From Shewanella sp. MBTL60-112-B2 (GTDB lineage: Bacteria; Pseudomonadota; Gammaproteobacteria; Enterobacterales; Shewanellaceae), in contig NZ_BPFA01000020.1 in the NCBI RefSeq assembly GCF_019655055.1, positions 31,668 to 95,667 on the forward strand: a DNA stretch of 64,000 nucleotides, given 5' to 3'. Below, piece after piece: positions 63,893-64,000 of this stretch (position 1 is its first letter; every line of letters begins with the position of its first letter). The position numbers were made by a program, and so were the translations under genes. The notes below the pieces were generated by a model. The model saw only the letters and a program-made list of their open reading frames with translations. It did no database searches and was not told the origin of the DNA.

Positions 63893-64000
63893 TGTACACC
63901 GATATGAGGTAAACTGCCCTTAATATAGAACGGTGTAAACGTAATGAAGACTCAACCAACTTATTCAACAGAATTTAAAATAGATGCAGCTAACCTTGTA
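63893..64000 (+). mobile_element. Left end of an IS3-type insertion sequence (truncated by window)
   Basis: A transposase-like frame begins 51 bases after TGTACACCGATATG, which has the TG-starting look of an IS3-family terminal inverted repeat. The other end lies outside the window, so neither the repeat nor the target duplication can be checked. The left boundary is a guess. Confidence 0.5.
63944..64000 (+). CDS. IS3-family transposase OrfA, N-terminal fragment
   Basis: Only 19 codons are visible before the window ends. The start, MKTQPTYSTEFKIDAANLV, has the pattern of OrfA of IS3/IS911 elements (basic start, then YS/TxEFKxxAxxLV), the beginning of a helix-turn-helix that binds the element ends. 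No strong ribosome binding site is apparent (GTGTAAACGTA). With so few residues the family call is tentative. Confidence 0.6.
   Translation, partial: MKTQPTYSTEFKIDAANLV

Overview
This window looks like a chromosomal segment of a Shewanella-type gammaproteobacterium (Alteromonadales). The evidence is the gene content (QueF, Syd, YqcC, TruC, YqcA, DUF3549/DUF3301, H-NS, ETF, LemA), the uppS-cdsA-dxr-rseP-bamA order and moderate G+C. The species is an inference, because no rRNA or other marker is present. Most of the window is ordinary core genome. It is entered inside a LysR-type regulator gene and left inside an IS3-type transposase gene.

Layout. 1-10.3 kb: a LysR fragment, queF, syd, several small conserved unknowns, a gene-free 1.2 kb that I read as two tandem CsrB-family regulatory RNAs each with an upstream UvrY/GacA box, then DUF3301/DUF3549 and yqcC-truC-yqcA. 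As I recall, E. coli keeps csrB between syd and yqcC, so the neighbourhood itself supports the RNA call. 10.4-15.4 kb: DUF3718, dapD, glnD and map on the minus strand. 15.5-35.7 kb: the large plus-strand macromolecular synthesis and envelope cluster rpsB-tsf-pyrH-frr-uppS-cdsA-dxr-rseP-bamA-skp-lpxD-fabZ-lpxA-lpxB-rnhB-dnaE-tilS, with a stringent-type promoter and a structured leader before rpsB. 35.7-41.0 kb: a diguanylate cyclase, a CPA2 cation/proton antiporter, an SGNH hydrolase and a patatin. 41.2-47.4 kb: proS and trmO-rcsF, separated by an accessory block (nitrilase, small membrane protein, universal stress protein, hexapeptide acyltransferase). 47.5-52.5 kb: two exported amidohydrolase-type proteins and H-NS. 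52.8-56.6 kb: etfBA, then a lysine riboswitch (L-box) with a terminator in front of an NhaC-superfamily transporter, which is therefore probably a lysine transporter. 57-64 kb: a lipoprotein M3 peptidase, thymidine kinase, two tandem paralogous membrane proteins with LemA, a cluster of palindromes and the start of an insertion sequence.

How it works together. The core cluster joins translation (rpsB, tsf, frr, map, tilS, proS), nucleotide supply (pyrH), lipid carrier and phospholipid synthesis (uppS, cdsA, dxr), lipid A synthesis (lpxD, fabZ, lpxA, lpxB) and outer-membrane protein assembly (bamA, skp), with RseP as envelope-stress protease and an RcsF-like sensor lipoprotein elsewhere in the window. 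The regulatory RNAs are the most interesting non-coding content: the CsrB pair, the L-box, the rpsB leader and the rpsB-tsf attenuator. All calls rest on reading the sequence and on remembered family knowledge; no database search was run.
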